Below are positions 27,278 to 35,691 of a stretch of DNA of 64,000 nt, in pieces (position 1 is the first letter of the stretch; each line of letters begins with the position of its first letter). The notes under the pieces are model-generated. The model saw only the letters and a program-made list of their open reading frames with translations. It made no database searches and had not been told where the DNA came from. A program made the translations under genes and the position numbers. The stretch comes from Rhizobiales bacterium GAS188 (GTDB taxonomy: Bacteria; Pseudomonadota; Alphaproteobacteria; Rhizobiales; Beijerinckiaceae): NCBI GenBank assembly GCA_900104855.1, contig FNSS01000001.1, forward strand, positions 6,891,001-6,955,000. Reading direction: 5' to 3'.

Positions 27278-28291
27278 TCAGGCGATGGCGAGCACATGGA
27301 TGAGCGCGAGGCTCACCGCCCCCAAGGTGAGGAGGGACAGGACCACAGCGCCGGTCGCCCGCCCGCCGGCACGCGCCACGACGCGCATATCCACTGCCAA
27401 TCCCAAGGCCGCCATCGACAGCACCGTCAACAGGGTCGCAAGGGTTGCGGCTGGCTGCATGGCAAGCTGCGGGACGAGGTCGGCCGAGCGCAGCGCAACG
27501 AGAAGCAGGAAGCCGATGATGAACCAGGGCACGAGGCGATGGATGGTGGGGCGGCCTTTGGCGCCGCTGCTCAGTAGCGCCAGACCGAGCACCACGGGAC
27601 CCAGCATGAGAACTCGGATCAGCTTGACCAGCGTGCCGATCTGGACGCTGAGAGCTGCGACCGGCGCGGTCGCGGCGATGACCTGCGGCACCGCATAGAC
27701 CGTCAGCCCTGCGAACACGCCATATTGCATCGGCGACAATCCGAGCACCGGGACGAGCAACGGCAACCCCAGCACCACGACGATGCCCAGAACGGCCGTG
27801 AAGGCGATGGAGGCCGCGATATCGGCACTCTCGGCCCCGATCACCGGCGCGGTCGCCGCAATCGCGGAATTGCCGCAGATGGAGTTGCCGCAGGCGACGA
27901 GCAGCGACATGCGGTGCGGCAGCCCTACGGCGCGCCCGATGCCGTAGCTCGACAGCATGGCGACCGCCACCACCAGCGCGATGCCGGCGAAAAGGGCGGG
28001 GCCCGTGGCCAGGACCGCCGTGGCGCTCACCGACAGGCCGAGAAGGACGACGGCGAGCTCGAGCAGGAATTTTGCGCCGAAATCGATGCCGGCCCGGAAA
28101 TGTTGGCCCGGCTTCCACATCGTCCGGACAGCTGCACCCAGAAGGATCGCCAGCACGAGGCTTTCGAGCCAGGCACGGCCGAACAGGAGACGCTCGGCGC
28201 CTTCCAGCACCACCGCGATCGCCGTGACCGCGGCGCAGAGCGCGAGGCCGGGCAGGATGGCGATCGATCTGTCTTTTGCGGAAAGGAGCAT
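27278..28291 (-). CDS. YeiH-family (UPF0324) membrane transporter
   Basis: The 337-residue membrane protein belongs to the YeiH/Cons_hypoth698 family, often annotated as a putative sulfate exporter. About ten hydrophobic segments are present, with the family motifs GAAVRTMW, FGAKFLLELAVVLLGL and VACGNSICGNSAIAATAPVIGA. Start ATG 28291 is preferred over 28312 as the conserved part begins right after it; AAGG stands upstream. It is divergent from a LysR regulator, as yeiH and yeiE are in enterobacteria. Transport of sulfur oxyanions or taurine-derived sulfite is an inference from family naming only. Confidence 0.88.
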   Translation of the reverse strand: MLLSAKDRSIAILPGLALCAAVTAIAVVLEGAERLLFGRAWLESLVLAILLGAAVRTMWKPGQHFRAGIDFGAKFLLELAVVLLGLSVSATAVLATGPALFAGIALVVAVAMLSSYGIGRAVGLPHRMSLLVACGNSICGNSAIAATAPVIGAESADIAASIAFTAVLGIVVVLGLPLLVPVLGLSPMQYGVFAGLTVYAVPQVIAATAPVAALSVQIGTLVKLIRVLMLGPVVLGLALLSSGAKGRPTIHRLVPWFIIGFLLLVALRSADLVPQLAMQPAATLATLLTVLSMAALGLAVDMRVVARAGGRATGAVVLSLLTLGAVSLALIHVLAIA

Positions 28292-28340
28292 GGGTAAACC
28301 TTGGCACTGCATCGGCCCGGACCATGCCCCGCGCTTGTCA

Positions 28341-28356
28341 TTCGATCTATCGCGAA
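28341..28356. promoter_or_regulatory. Inverted repeat TTCG-N8-CGAA in the YeiH/LysR divergent gap
   Basis: TTCGATCTATCGCGAA lies centrally in the 104-bp region between the divergent genes and has the dyad symmetry expected of a LysR-type box. A second dyad, GTTC-N9-GAAC, lies at about 28371-28387, close to the LysR start. LysR regulators usually bind such sites to activate the divergent gene and repress themselves. Position and symmetry are the only support. Confidence 0.35.
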
Positions 28357-28395
28357 ATATATGATGTTTTGTTCGATTTTAGAGAACGATTTTTT

Positions 28396-29280
28396 ATGAC
28401 CCTCGAACAGCTTCGCATTTTCGTCGCCGTCGCCGACAGGGAGCATCTCACTCGAGCGGCTGCCGCCCTCAACCTGACGCCATCGGCGGTCAGCTCCTCG
28501 GTGCGGGCCCTCGAGGATCGCTATGGCGCGCAGCTCTTCCATCGCGTCGGCCGTCGCATCGAGCTGACTGAAGCCGGACGCATCTTCCGTTCGGAGGCGC
28601 GCGCCACATTGAGCCGTGCCGAGGCCGCCGAGCTGACGCTTGCCGAGCTTGGCGGCTTGAAGCGGGGAACGCTTGCCATCGAGGCGAGCCAGACCATCGC
28701 GAGCTATTGGCTCCCGCCCGTGCTGGTGCGGTTTCGCGACGCGCATCCGCGCATCGACATCCGCCTTACCGTCGGCAACACCCAAAGCGTGGCACGGGCG
28801 GTGATCGATGGCGCGGCCGAGCTCGGCTTTGTCGAGGGGGAGATCGACGAGCCGGCGCTCTCGGTCGAGCTCGTCGACGCCGACCGGCTGATCATCGTCG
28901 TGGCGCCCGAGCACCCTTGGGCGGATGGGCGCCGGGTCGAGGTGGCAGATCTCGCCACCGCCCATTGGATCATGCGCGAGCCGGGATCGGGCACGCGATC
29001 GGCATTCGAGAGCGCCGTTCGCGCCTGCGGTTTGGCGCCCGAGAGCTTGCGGGTCGTCCTTGAACTGCCCTCGAATGAATCCGTACGATCTGCCGTGGAA
29101 TCCGGACCTTTCGTATCGGTGATGTCAAAGCTCGTCGCCGCGGCCTATCTCGATGCGGGGCGTCTTGTCGCCGTGCCGTTCGAGCTTGCGCCACGCGCCT
29201 TTACCATGCTGCGCCACAAGGAGCGCCACCGCAGCCGGGCCTCGCTCGCCCTGCAGCAGATCATGCGCGACCGGCGCTGA
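28396..29280 (+). CDS. LysR-family transcriptional regulator (YeiE/CysB-like group)
   Basis: The 294-residue protein has the LysR N-terminal winged helix (TLEQLRIFVAVADREHLTRA, then LTPSAVSSSVRALEDRYGAQLFHR) and a periplasmic-binding-like effector domain (about 90-290) with ASQTIASYWLPPVLVRFRDA and IMREPGSGTR. ATG 28396 begins exactly at the conserved MTLEQLR; the longer upstream frame crosses the divergent promoter and is not coding. The adjacent divergent YeiH gene is the probable target. Confidence 0.92.
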   Translation: MTLEQLRIFVAVADREHLTRAAAALNLTPSAVSSSVRALEDRYGAQLFHRVGRRIELTEAGRIFRSEARATLSRAEAAELTLAELGGLKRGTLAIEASQTIASYWLPPVLVRFRDAHPRIDIRLTVGNTQSVARAVIDGAAELGFVEGEIDEPALSVELVDADRLIIVVAPEHPWADGRRVEVADLATAHWIMREPGSGTRSAFESAVRACGLAPESLRVVLELPSNESVRSAVESGPFVSVMSKLVAAAYLDAGRLVAVPFELAPRAFTMLRHKERHRSRASLALQQIMRDRR

Positions 29281-29302
29281 GCCGGGTCGCGGGGGCGCTT
29301 GG

Positions 29303-29539
29303 TCACGGATTGTAGAGCTTGACCACGCCGTATGGTAATTTGGCGTCCTCGACGTAACCGGGGCGCGGAGGCTTGTTGATCACCGCGATCAAGTCGTTGG
29401 GCGTAGGCGAATTGCCCACATGAGCCCTAAACGCCATCTCCGCCTCTCCGCGCGAGAAGGCCATGACGATCAGCTCCCTCTCTGACACAAATTCGACCCC
29501 TGGAGCGGGCTCCGAGACAACGGCTATGTATGCTTTCAT
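29303..29539 (-). CDS. Small conserved-looking hypothetical protein
   Basis: The 78-residue frame starts MKAYIAVVSEPAPG and ends VVKLYNP; it has no leader or membrane segment. A TTG start at 29590 would lengthen it to 95 residues. The ATG at 29539 has GGAG too close upstream, so the start is uncertain. It converges on the LysR gene, from which it is separated by 22 bp. I do not recognise the family, and no function is suggested by its neighbours. Confidence 0.5.
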   Translation of the reverse strand: MKAYIAVVSEPAPGVEFVSERELIVMAFSRGEAEMAFRAHVGNSPTPNDLIAVINKPPRPGYVEDAKLPYGVVKLYNP

Positions 29540-29651
29540 GCTCCGTATATGGCACGTCCGGCTGCGGCACTCCACCGTCAATCGGGCCAATATTCAAACG
29601 GACCCACAACCGAAAAGTGGGGCCATATTTGGAGGAGCTCGAGAACGCTAG

Positions 29652-30863
29652 CTAGAGCGGCCGTTTGACGGGAGCCCGACGGCTCGGCCAAAGGGCCATC
29701 TCGCAGGCGCGCGCAAGCTTGCCCGCAATCTTGCCTCCAATCTTGCCTTTGGGCCCATCCTCGGCGAATTCGTCGGAGACCAGCCTTGTCCAGCCCTCGC
29801 CGACCAAGCCGCCGACCAGCACCCGTCCGGAGCGGATGATCCGCAGGAGATCAGCGTCGCGCGCATGGAGATGGGTGCCGCTCGCGTGGCGGAACACGAT
29901 CCTGTCGTTGCGGAACAGGCCAGGCATGAGGAACGGCTGCGCGGTGCCGCGCACCACGGTGCAACCCATTGCGGCGGCGTGCGCGAACAGGCTTTCGAGC
30001 ACGACCTCGGCCGCCTCGGGCCGCGCCGCGATCTGGAGGGTCATGGCCTCGGAGCGGCGCCTGCCGAAATAGAGATAGGCGCCGACGGTCTCACCTGTGC
30101 AGCGTTGGACGCCTCTGATGAACAGGGAACCGAATTTCGTCTTGCGGCTCGCCTGATCCAGAAGCCAAAGAAGCTCGCTTCTCGTCCAGGACGGGCGCAG
30201 ATCGAATTCGCCGGCGAAGCGCTCGAAGATGGAAGCGAAGCTCTCCACGTCGATGTCCGCGTCGCGCCAGCCGCTTCGGGCTTGGATGGGGTGGTATTGC
30301 GCCTTCTCGACGCGGACACGGTCGAGGAGGCGCGCGAGAGGCCTCAGCGGCATCATCGGCAACCGCCCGGTCCGCACATCGAGGAGCGACAGGACATAGC
30401 TCGCCGGCTCGAGGATCTTCGTCCATTGCAGGCTCTGAAGATCGAGCGTCTCGCAGCCCAGCACCCTCTGGAAATCGAGCGAGCGCCGATTGGCGGTGTC
30501 CGTGATGGTGACGTCCTGGGGACCGTTCAACAGCCTCCTGACGAGCCTTGCTCCCGTGATCGGGTTCGCTGCGGGGTCGTCCACCATGAAGCCCCCGGTG
30601 ACCACCCCCCGCAGCGCCCGCCCGCTGAGCATCAAGGGCTGCGGGAAGGCTCCGATGAAGCCGTCGATCGCCCCGTCCAAGCGCAGATGGACGAGCGAAC
30701 CCATGCGCCGATCATAGGCCGGGTGACCGAAATACACGTCCCGCATATGCTCGATCAGAGAGGTCGGGGCAGCCGCGGTCCTGCCGCGAAAGGCCTTCAG
30801 GAACATGATCGCGACCTCGGGGAGATCGCTCGGTTCAAATGGTCGGATTAGCGACCTCTCCAT
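29652..30863 (-). CDS. GNAT-like acyltransferase, function unknown
   Basis: The 403-residue protein opens with LIRPFEPSDLPEVAIMFLKAF, typical of a GNAT acyltransferase N terminus, and contains a second acyltransferase-like half (GETVGAYLYFGRRRSEAMTL). Cytoplasmic; no leader or membrane helix is seen. Acceptor and acyl donor are unknown. Start ATG 30863 follows the conserved RSLIRPF; a TTG six bases upstream is less likely. The C-terminal tail (PKGKIGGKIAGKLARA) is encoded by three 12-nt repeats at 29713-29748, so this tail may be recently expanded and not part of the fold. Confidence 0.65.
   Translation of the reverse strand: MERSLIRPFEPSDLPEVAIMFLKAFRGRTAAAPTSLIEHMRDVYFGHPAYDRRMGSLVHLRLDGAIDGFIGAFPQPLMLSGRALRGVVTGGFMVDDPAANPITGARLVRRLLNGPQDVTITDTANRRSLDFQRVLGCETLDLQSLQWTKILEPASYVLSLLDVRTGRLPMMPLRPLARLLDRVRVEKAQYHPIQARSGWRDADIDVESFASIFERFAGEFDLRPSWTRSELLWLLDQASRKTKFGSLFIRGVQRCTGETVGAYLYFGRRRSEAMTLQIAARPEAAEVVLESLFAHAAAMGCTVVRGTAQPFLMPGLFRNDRIVFRHASGTHLHARDADLLRIIRSGRVLVGGLVGEGWTRLVSDEFAEDGPKGKIGGKIAGKLARACEMALWPSRRAPVKRPL
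29713..29748. repeat. Three 12-nt tandem units inside the 3' end of the GNAT-like gene
   Basis: Units GCAAGCTTGCCC, GCAATCTTGCCT and CCAATCTTGCCT lie back to back and encode the KIGG-KIAG-K pattern of the protein tail on the minus strand. The unit length is a multiple of three, as in the other repeat blocks of this window. Confidence 0.7.
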
Positions 30864-30992
30864 GGCCAACGCCTCGAAACGGCAATGGGGCTGTATCCCA
30901 GGCGTGTGGATGCAAGCCGGTGACCGGCGCCGCCGTGCCGAAACGGGGCAAAAAACGATTGAAGCGGGATTCTTCTGACTTTGGTAGGTGCG

Positions 30993-31010
30993 GGGGGCGC
31001 CTGAGCCCCC
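30993..31010 (-). terminator. GC-rich hairpin after the Tat-exported protein gene
   Basis: GGGGGC at 30993-30998 pairs with GCCCCC at 31005-31010 around a six-base loop, starting six bases past the stop at 31016-31018 of the leftward gene. No T-run follows on either strand, so it is a weak terminator candidate or a 3'-stabilising hairpin. Confidence 0.4.
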
Positions 31011-31015
31011 AATCG

Positions 31016-32215
31016 CTATTGTGTGCCTTCAAGCTGAACCGTCAGGATGTCCGTGGCCGGTCCGACCTGCTGGCGCAGATCCGCGAAGGCGAGCAGACCG
31101 CTGCGCAGATCGTAACCGAAACTCTGCCGGGCGAGCGGGGTCTGGGCAATGATGAAAATGAGATTGCCTTGCCGGCCATAAACCGTGATCTGCACGCCCG
31201 TGACCGGGTCCTGGTCGAGAAGCTCTCCTTGGCGATAGCCGATCAAGGTGTTGGGGTTCATCCACAGCGAGCCCACCGTGCCGGCAGGGACGATGCGATC
31301 CTCCGCTGAGCCCGGCGCCCCATAGACGCCCGACACGCTCATGCGGGCATTGAGGTAGGGGCCGGCATTGGCGCTGATGTCGTAGCGAACCTGCGCCGGG
31401 GAGGGGGGCACCTGCATGTCGGTGCCGGACATGACGATGCCCCGCGTGCCCGAATAGGTGATGGCGCGAACCTTGCGGATGGCGTCCGGGTAGGTCGATC
31501 CCGGTCCCGGTAGATTGGTGTGCCGAGCGCTGACGAATTGGCCATACGTCATCATCGTGCTGCCGGCGCCGGTCGTCAGCTGGTTGTTGGGATCGCGAAT
31601 GAGCACGGGCGAGCCTTGAGCCGTCGAGGAGGAGACGAGGAGCAGGCCGCTGTCGACATCGTAGGTGGTCTGGCTCCAGCCATCGCCGTTCTGGTTCTGC
31701 AGGCGCACGGCGCGGTAGCTGTGCCCGTTGAGGGGATAGGGCATATGGAGGATGCGTGCGCCGCCATAGCTGATGTCCGTCATTCCGGCGAGGCGGGTCG
31801 GCGAGGTCCAGAAATCACCTATGGCTTCGGGACCGGACGGCAGGGCATCCGCGGTGAGGAAAGTCGTTGCATTTCCGGATTCGGTATGGATCAGGAAATG
31901 GCTGAAATTGATGAGGAACCCGTTCGGATCCGCCGACAGCACATCCATCACGGAATAGCCGGCCCCGGCCGGTCCCGGGGTCTCGAATTCATGGTAATGC
32001 TGGCCGGTGGCCTTGTTGATCCATCCGCCATTGGGATCGGGCTCGAGCTGCTGGCGCTCGCCCGGCATGGAGGAGGCCGCGCCAAGCCAGATGATGCGCA
32101 TCCCCGGCTGCAGGAGCGCGCTTGGAACACCCTGCGCCTGGGCTCCCGATCGGGCGGTGATTGCCGTGGCGGCGACCACGCCACCGATGAAGCTGCGTCG
32201 CGTCAGTCCAGTCAT
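31016..32215 (-). CDS. Tat-exported protein of unknown function
   Basis: The 399-residue protein has a twin-arginine leader (LTRRSFIGGVVAATAITA, cleavage near GAQAQ). The mature part is rich in Gly, Ser, Thr and Tyr with beta-like alternation, and repeated phrases such as GQHYHEFETPG, YGGARILHMPYP and VYGRQGNLIFII. No cofactor motif is evident, and I do not recognise the family. Tat export suggests folding in the cytoplasm before secretion. It is flanked by a GNAT-like gene and a divergent thioesterase, which give no hint of role. Confidence 0.7.
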   Translation of the reverse strand: MTGLTRRSFIGGVVAATAITARSGAQAQGVPSALLQPGMRIIWLGAASSMPGERQQLEPDPNGGWINKATGQHYHEFETPGPAGAGYSVMDVLSADPNGFLINFSHFLIHTESGNATTFLTADALPSGPEAIGDFWTSPTRLAGMTDISYGGARILHMPYPLNGHSYRAVRLQNQNGDGWSQTTYDVDSGLLLVSSSTAQGSPVLIRDPNNQLTTGAGSTMMTYGQFVSARHTNLPGPGSTYPDAIRKVRAITYSGTRGIVMSGTDMQVPPSPAQVRYDISANAGPYLNARMSVSGVYGAPGSAEDRIVPAGTVGSLWMNPNTLIGYRQGELLDQDPVTGVQITVYGRQGNLIFIIAQTPLARQSFGYDLRSGLLAFADLRQQVGPATDILTVQLEGTQ

Positions 32216-32470
32216 CGGAGGCCTCGCTTGTTGTCAGCTGCTCCGTGCCGTCGCGCACAATCTCGTGCTGCTCCGTCCGTCGGAGATTAGAGCAACTTCC
32301 GGCGAAGTGGAAACCGGCGGGTATTCGGAATCAGCAGCCGCCGACGTTCGCGAGCCCCGGTCTATAGCGTCCGAAAACTGCCAGACAACATGCCCCCTCA
32401 AATGCACCTAGTGCGCGTCGCTGCGTTATTCGCTGAAGCCGGACACGTTGAGTTCAACCAGGGGAAAGTG

Positions 32471-32953
32471 ATGCCAAGCCGTGTCGCCGACAAGACATAT
32501 GGGACCGTCAGCGCTGAAAGGCAGAAGGAGATGAGCGGCCTGGAGTTTGTCCAAGGACTCGTCGAGGGGACGTTACCCCTCAATATGATCGCCCAGACCT
32601 TGGGCTATGACGTGACCGAGGCGGCGAGCGGACGCGTCGTCGTCACCGTGGAACCGAACGATACTCACCTCAATCCGGCTGGTACGGTGCATGGCGGTCT
32701 CGCGGCCACGCTGCTCGATAGCTGCATGGGACTGGCCATCCAGTCGACTCTCGAGAAAGGCATTGGCCAGACGACACTCGAATTCAAGATTTCGCTCGTG
32801 CGGCCCATCACCCCTGAGACGGGCCAGATCACGGCGGAAGGCGTTGTGATGAGCCGAGGTCGCCGGGTTGGCACCGCCGATGGACGGATCACGGACGGCA
32901 AGGGGCGTTTGCTCGCCCATGGCACGACCACATGCCTGATTTTCCAACGCTGA
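32471..32953 (+). CDS. PaaI-family hotdog thioesterase
   Basis: The 160-residue protein is a hotdog-fold thioesterase: the central motif NPAGTVHGGLAATLLDSCMG carries the HGG segment and the catalytic acidic residue (Asp in LLDS) typical of PaaI/DUF4442-like enzymes that hydrolyse acyl-CoA or phenylacetyl-CoA-type esters. Start ATG 32471 is preceded by GGGGAAAG; a longer in-frame start at 32390 adds an unrelated N terminus. It is alone between a divergent and a convergent gene. The acyl substrate cannot be told. Confidence 0.88.
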   Translation: MPSRVADKTYGTVSAERQKEMSGLEFVQGLVEGTLPLNMIAQTLGYDVTEAASGRVVVTVEPNDTHLNPAGTVHGGLAATLLDSCMGLAIQSTLEKGIGQTTLEFKISLVRPITPETGQITAEGVVMSRGRRVGTADGRITDGKGRLLAHGTTTCLIFQR

Positions 32954-32972
32954 TATGACTGTAAATCAACCG

Positions 32973-32987
32973 GGGGGCTCGGCCCCC
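32973..32987. terminator. Hairpin between convergent thioesterase and FecR-domain genes
   Basis: GGGGGC (32973-32978) and GCCCCC (32982-32987) form a six-pair stem with a three-base loop, in the 41-bp gap between two convergent stop codons. The position suits a bidirectional terminator, although only TAT follows instead of a T-run. Confidence 0.5.
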
Positions 32988-32994
32988 TATCGAC

Positions 32995-33660
32995 TCATTG
33001 AGGAAACAGCCTCTTGCAAATGCTGCCGCAGATATCGCCGAAGTCGCGCATGTCGCTTGATTTCGGCACCGGGCCGCGCGCGCCGCTCCTGGTCACGATG
33101 ACGGCCGTGTCAGGCTGAGTGACGGGAATGCAATGCGAGCGCGAGGCCGTGAGCCGCGCATGCGGACACACCACCATGGCACCTTGCTTCAGCACGGCGA
33201 TCATCCTTCCGCCGGCGATCACGAAGCCGAGCGTGGTGCCGGAGGTGCCGAGCGAGCCATAGGGCGTGCGGATCTCATAGGCGCGATGATCGGAATTGCC
33301 GCTGACGAAGCGGAAGGCACCTTTCGAGGCATTCAGCACGATCCTGGAGGCGGTGTTGTCGGGATTGTAGACGAAGCTGTCGAGCTTCACCGTTGAAGAG
33401 GGACCGACGAAGAGCAGCGTGTTGTCGAGGAACTTCAGGCGCGCGAGGCTTTCGACACCCGTCTCGACCACCTCGTTCTTGAACACGGCGTCGTCCTGGG
33501 CAATCGGCTTCTTTGCACCGGCGATAGAGCCGACCACCGTCTTCTCGATGGTCACGGCGCGGCCGATTTCAGCCTCCGTCGCGCCGCAAGTCGTTGCGCC
33601 GAGGATGGCGGCCATGGCGAGCAGTTGGGTCTGGATCGCGAGCTTGCTGAGTATCGGCAT
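32995..33660 (-). CDS. FecR-domain secreted protein
   Basis: The 221-residue protein has a Sec leader (LAIQTQLLAMAAILGATTCGA) and a FecR-type domain at about 45-170: LKFLDNTLLFVGPSSTVKLDSFVYN, KGAFRFVSG and IRTPYGSLGTSGTTLGF, the pattern of free-standing FecR domains that lack an anti-sigma region. Start ATG 33660 is only two bases after the stop of the family-5 binding protein, so the two are one operon. The upstream in-frame sequence overlaps that gene and is not coding here. No FecI sigma factor or TonB receptor is near, so iron signalling is not implied. Confidence 0.8.
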   Translation of the reverse strand: MPILSKLAIQTQLLAMAAILGATTCGATEAEIGRAVTIEKTVVGSIAGAKKPIAQDDAVFKNEVVETGVESLARLKFLDNTLLFVGPSSTVKLDSFVYNPDNTASRIVLNASKGAFRFVSGNSDHRAYEIRTPYGSLGTSGTTLGFVIAGGRMIAVLKQGAMVVCPHARLTASRSHCIPVTQPDTAVIVTRSGARGPVPKSSDMRDFGDICGSICKRLFPQ

Positions 33661-33662
33661 CG

Positions 33663-35240
33663 TCACACCCTGCGGATGTTCCAGAACAAGGTCATCCCTT
33701 TGAGCCCACCTTGCAAGTTCTTGCGCTGCACCGTCGGCTGGAAGAACTGCCCGAGCGGCAGGAAGGGAACGTCGATGAAGGCCTGCGCCTGGATCTTGGC
33801 GGCGATGCTCTTCTGCTCGGCTGGATCCGAAGCTTCGAGCCATCTGTCGCGCAGCCTCTCGAGCTCCGGCGACACCGGCCAGCCGAACCAGGAATCGGCG
33901 CCATTGCCGCGCAGCACCAGATGGCTCGCCGGGTTCGACATGTCGACACCCGTGAAAGTGGTGATGAAGACGCTCCAGCCCCCTTCGCTCACCGGGGCCT
34001 TGCTGGTTCGCCGCCGAATGACGCTGCCCCAATCGGTCGCCTGCAGGTCGACATTCAGGCCGCATCGCCTCATCATGTCGGCCGCCACATTGGCGAGTGC
34101 GTCGATCCTCGGATAGTCGCTCGGCGTCATGATGACGACGGGCTCGCCGCGGTAGCCCGCCTTCTCGATCTCCCGCTTGGCCCTGCTCGCGTCGCGCGGC
34201 CCCGTGAGCGCCGATAGTCCCGCAGCGCTCGCCATGGGCGTGTCGGGTGCGAAGACGCCGACATTGCCGCGCCAGGCCTTGGCATCGTCGCCGACGACGG
34301 CCGCCATGAATTCGGCCTGGTCGAGGGCTCCCAGGAGCGCGCGACGGATGGCGGCATTGTCGAAGGGAGGAAACAGCTGGTTCATGCGCAGCAGGCCGAT
34401 ATTGCCGGTGACCTCGACGAGCGAGGTCGTCAGATCAGGCGAGCGCGTCAGCAGAGGCAGAAGGTCGAAGACCGGCTGCTCCCACCAATCGGCCTCACCC
34501 TTCTGCATGGCCGCTGAGGCCGTGGCGCCGTCCGGAATGACGTTCCACACGACCTTGTCGAAATGGGCGATCTTGGGACCCGCGGTCCAATCCGGAGTGC
34601 CCTGTTCGCGCGGGCGGTATTTGTCGAAGCGCTGATAGGCGACACGCGCGCCGACCAGGCGCTCATCGGTGAGGAAGCGGAACGGCCCGCTGCCGACCAT
34701 CTCGGTGACCTGCTTGAACGGATCGGTGTTTGCCAGCCGCTCGGGCATGATCGGGAGCATGTTGATGCCCATCTTGCCGAGCGCGTCGGGCAGGAGCGGG
34801 AAGGGCGCTTTCAGGCGAAACAGGATGGTGCGGTCGTCGGCTGCGGAGAGCTCGTCCGTCGCCAACATAAGGGTCTGGCCGAAGGCGTCGCGCTTCGCCC
34901 AGCGGCGGATGCTGGCCACGCAATCGCGAGCCAGCACCGGAGTGTCGTCGTGGAACAGCAGCCCCTCGCGCAGCTTGAGTCGCCAGATCAGCCCGTCCTG
35001 CTCGGTCGCGGCGCCCTCGACCATCTGCGGCTGCACCCGAAACGAGCTGTCCTGGCCGTAGAGCGTGTCGAACACCAGATAGCCATGGTTGCGCGTGACG
35101 TAGACGGAGGTCCAGACTGGGTCGAGCGCCGTCAGGTCCGATTGCGGAATGAAGCGCAGGACGCGCTCGCTCTCGGCGCGCACCAGCTGCGGCGCCGCCA
35201 GGACGCCTGCCGCCATCTTCAGAAAGTTTCGCCGCTTCAC
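33663..35240 (-). CDS. ABC transporter substrate-binding protein, family 5 (peptide/nickel type)
   Basis: The 525-residue protein is an SBP_bac_5 periplasmic receptor with a twin-arginine leader (MKRRNFLKMAAGVLAAPQLV). It has the family phrases LDPVWTSVYVTRNHGYLVFD, WRLKLREGLLFHDD and VGSGPFRF. Members bind oligopeptides, nickel complexes, opines or heme. No permease or ATPase gene is adjacent, so it is an orphan or partners a distant system. A FecR-domain gene follows two bases later, an unusual pairing. The tRNA-Gln gene lies upstream beyond a 256-bp gap in which I see no other gene. Confidence 0.9.
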   Translation of the reverse strand: MKRRNFLKMAAGVLAAPQLVRAESERVLRFIPQSDLTALDPVWTSVYVTRNHGYLVFDTLYGQDSSFRVQPQMVEGAATEQDGLIWRLKLREGLLFHDDTPVLARDCVASIRRWAKRDAFGQTLMLATDELSAADDRTILFRLKAPFPLLPDALGKMGINMLPIMPERLANTDPFKQVTEMVGSGPFRFLTDERLVGARVAYQRFDKYRPREQGTPDWTAGPKIAHFDKVVWNVIPDGATASAAMQKGEADWWEQPVFDLLPLLTRSPDLTTSLVEVTGNIGLLRMNQLFPPFDNAAIRRALLGALDQAEFMAAVVGDDAKAWRGNVGVFAPDTPMASAAGLSALTGPRDASRAKREIEKAGYRGEPVVIMTPSDYPRIDALANVAADMMRRCGLNVDLQATDWGSVIRRRTSKAPVSEGGWSVFITTFTGVDMSNPASHLVLRGNGADSWFGWPVSPELERLRDRWLEASDPAEQKSIAAKIQAQAFIDVPFLPLGQFFQPTVQRKNLQGGLKGMTLFWNIRRV

Positions 35241-35496
35241 CTTGTCCGTCCTGGCAAGATTTATCCCGCCGGCTAGCCGGGATCGAGTGATCAGCCAGCG
35301 ATCTTAGTCCAGCAGGGGGGCTCGAGCTAGGCGCCGGTGCTTTGACGGGTTCGCCAGGGACCGCTCGCATTCTCATCGAATCACGGCGTGGCATCGTCCC
35401 CGCTCGGCGCGGCCTTCTGCGCGCCCGAAAGCGGGGCACGCCTCAGCGAACCACAATTCTTTGAAAATATTGAGCTTTTCGCGCCGGTCAGAGGAG

Positions 35497-35570
35497 TGGC
35501 TGGGGGACCTGGATTCGAACCAAGACTAACGGAGTCAGAGTCCGTTGTTCTACCGTTAAACTATCCCCCA
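35497..35570 (-). tRNA. tRNA-Gln (anticodon CTG)
   Basis: The minus-strand gene folds as a full cloverleaf: a 7-bp acceptor stem (TGGGGGA with TCCCCCA), a D arm containing AACGGTAGAAC, an anticodon loop CTCTGAC giving anticodon CTG, and a T arm with TTCGAAT. The CCA end is encoded. It decodes CAG codons, frequent in this GC-rich genome. It stands alone between the family-5 binding protein and livF; tRNA 3' ends are common integration sites, but no integrase or att duplication is seen here. Confidence 0.97.
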
Positions 35571-35691
35571 ACGGGACGCCTCGGCGCGCCGTTCGGGCGC
35601 GTCGCTGCAACGGCAACGCCGGTGCAGTTACAGCCTTTATCGGCACTTGTCCATGAGGTTGCGCGACACTCATTTCGCAGCGCAGGCCTCG

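Noticed and set aside
32995-34065. Long form of the FecR-domain protein
   Set aside because: The upstream extension lies out of frame inside the family-5 binding protein; the signal peptide starts at 33660.
35497-35570. tRNA-Gln as an integration site of an island
   Set aside because: No integrase, no repeated tRNA 3' end and no composition shift in the flanks.
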